In this document: positions 62,906 through 64,000 of the stretch, piece after piece
Layout of the letters: the number at the start of each line of letters is the position of its first letter
How positions within the stretch are numbered: the first letter of the stretch is position 1
Origin: DASZOC01 sp035550975
GTDB lineage: Bacteria > Actinomycetota > CADDZG01 > WHSQ01
Length of the DNA: 64,000 nt
NCBI GenBank assembly: GCA_035550975.1
Contig: DASZOC010000078.1
Span: 1-64,000, forward strand
Direction: 5' to 3'
Notes under the pieces: generated by a model
Databases searched by the model: none
What the model was told of the DNA's origin: nothing
What the model saw: only the letters and a program-made list of their open reading frames with translations
Program-made: the position numbers and the translations under genes

Positions 62906-63982
62906 CTAGTTGTCTGCGACGACCGAGACCTCTTCGGTTGCGGTTGTCGCGACCGACGCGACGTCTTCGATCGGCGGCGCGGCCGTGTCGCCCCTGCCCT
63001 GATCGGGTGGCTCGACCTCGGGAGCGACGACGTTCGGAGGATCGGGTTGAGGCACTGCACCCTGCGGTGGCGGCGGAAGCGACGGCAACGATGGAGCTTC
63101 GTCGGACGCGCCCGACGGGAGCGGGACACCGCCGAGCGTGCGGGTACCGGGCGACGCCTTGGTGGCGGGCTTCGCCGCATCCCGTTGCTTGGCAGCGCGC
63201 GCTCCTGACCTCGCCGCGGCGCGTGCCGCCACGGGAACGTCCGTGTCGAACGAGACCGACGACGTCGCGTCCACGAGCTGCGCGCTCGTGTGCATCGAGC
63301 CATCCCGGTAGACATCCGCTCCAGCCGCGTGGGTTGGTCGAGACACACCTGCGTGCGCTTCACGCGGCGTCAACGGAACCGAAACGGCCACCCCGACGCC
63401 GAGCATCGTGCACAACAAGCACGAAGTACCTGCGGCAAGAGGATCGCGCACGGCCACGACCGCCTGCACGACCTCCGTCAGCCTCTTCACCGGCATGAGG
63501 ATGACGGCCGACACGCGCTCGAGGATCGCGGTCAACTTGCGGCGTGCGCGCATGCGGCGCATCTTTTCTCCCGCGTCGACGCCGCCGGAGCCTGGATGCC
63601 CGATCTCGGCCAGCAGCACGGCGCGATGTGCCGGGCTCATCTCGGCCAATGCCGCACGGACACGCGTCAGCTCGACGCGCGCGAGACCGGCCCGCTCCAC
63701 GTCGTAGGCGTGCGCCAGCTCGGGGAGGTCGGCGACCACGTCTGCGTGCACCGACCGCCTGTACTCGTCGCGCAACAGGTTGAGCGCGATCGTCACCGTC
63801 AACGCCCACGCCGGGCGTGTCCTGTCGACCGCGTCCCACATCTTGTAGAGACGAAGCGCCGTCTCCTGGATCAGATCGTCTTGCTGGCTCGGCAGGACCT
63901 TCTTACGGCTCAGGAAATGGCGCAGGCGGCGTGCCAGCAACGGCCACTCTGCCTCGAAATCCCGCTTCTTCTCCGGTGACAT
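62906..63982 (-). CDS. ECF sigma factor with long C-terminal extension
   Basis: A 358-residue protein. Residues 1-160 form an ECF sigma factor: region 2 QQDDLIQETALRLYKMWDAV and LTVTIALNLLRDEYRRS, and a short region 4 ending MSPAHRAVLLAEI then EKMRRMRARRKL. A hydrophobic segment follows at about 181-203 (PLAAGTSCLLCTMLGVGVAV). The last 150 residues are Ala/Pro/Ser-rich (SLPSLPPPPQG) and may lie outside the cell. ATG 63982 has GGAGGAGA upstream. No anti-sigma gene is seen, so the tail may hold the control function. Confidence 0.82.
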   Translation of the reverse strand: MSPEKKRDFEAEWPLLARRLRHFLSRKKVLPSQQDDLIQETALRLYKMWDAVDRTRPAWALTVTIALNLLRDEYRRSVHADVVADLPELAHAYDVERAGLARVELTRVRAALAEMSPAHRAVLLAEIGHPGSGGVDAGEKMRRMRARRKLTAILERVSAVILMPVKRLTEVVQAVVAVRDPLAAGTSCLLCTMLGVGVAVSVPLTPREAHAGVSRPTHAAGADVYRDGSMHTSAQLVDATSSVSFDTDVPVAARAAARSGARAAKQRDAAKPATKASPGTRTLGGVPLPSGASDEAPSLPSLPPPPQGAVPQPDPPNVVAPEVEPPDQGRGDTAAPPIEDVASVATTATEEVSVVADN

Positions 63983-64000
63983 GGCTCTCCTCCCAGGAGG

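Overview
The window is a GC-rich, tightly packed chromosomal segment from an actinobacterium, probably an uncultivated or deep-branching Actinomycetota lineage. The evidence is its regulators and redox genes: a WhiB-type iron-sulfur protein, BldC and BldD homologues, a SigR/RsrA pair, a SigF-type sigma factor with an anti-sigma kinase-like partner, a PdtaS-type kinase, mycoredoxin, an F420-type LLM oxidoreductase, UPF0182, bacterial Ku and a TatA. I see no phage, insertion sequence, CRISPR array or rRNA. It reads as ordinary core chromosome with several unusual individual genes.

Layout. 1-2815: a membrane-anchored sugar dehydrogenase (cut by the window edge), a DUF3105 protein, a small membrane protein and BldD. 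2990-8501: Ku, anti-sigma/sigma pair, a lipoprotein class A penicillin-binding protein, an EamA transporter and an acetyltransferase. 8566-14660: PdtaS-like kinase, phosphoesterase, DUF2203, then a leftward acyl-CoA carboxylase-like cluster (carboxyltransferase, BKACE, biotinyl domain, crotonase). 14842-21708: sulfatase, then a leftward cluster for cell wall and redox control (hydrolase, MurF, Ddl, SigR, RsrA, BldC, crotonase). 21776-28773: sensor kinase, MOT1-type transporter, secreted barrel protein and two coupled dynamin-like GTPases. 28961-37544: terminator, initiator tRNA, UPF0182, response regulator, FecR-like lipoprotein, large sensor kinase and Lon-like PDZ protease. 37591-41210: phosphoesterase, secreted subtilase, a rhodanese-MoeB gene with an in-frame TGA, and mycoredoxin. 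41276-50992: dehydrogenase, TatA with zinc ribbon, LLM oxidoreductase, CBS protein, acyl-CoA dehydrogenase/CoA-lyase cluster, PucR regulator and glutamate formiminotransferase. 50989-56877: histone-like repeat protein, WhiB, receiver protein, TPP-riboswitch-controlled HMP transporter, SAM-riboswitch-controlled pair of MetE-like genes, and an ErpA-like protein. 56933-63982: a small membrane ORF, PmbA/TldD, M20 peptidase, TPP enzyme, and an ECF sigma factor with a long C-terminal tail.

The most notable observation is at 39761-40918. The MoeB-like gene has a TGA exactly where the family has its crossover-loop cysteine. The frame continues into a normal MoeB C-terminus, and a 7-bp stem with a 6-nt loop starts 13 nt after the TGA, in the size and spacing range expected of a bacterial SECIS. 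This makes it a strong candidate selenoprotein.

All identifications are from reading the sequence; no database search was run.
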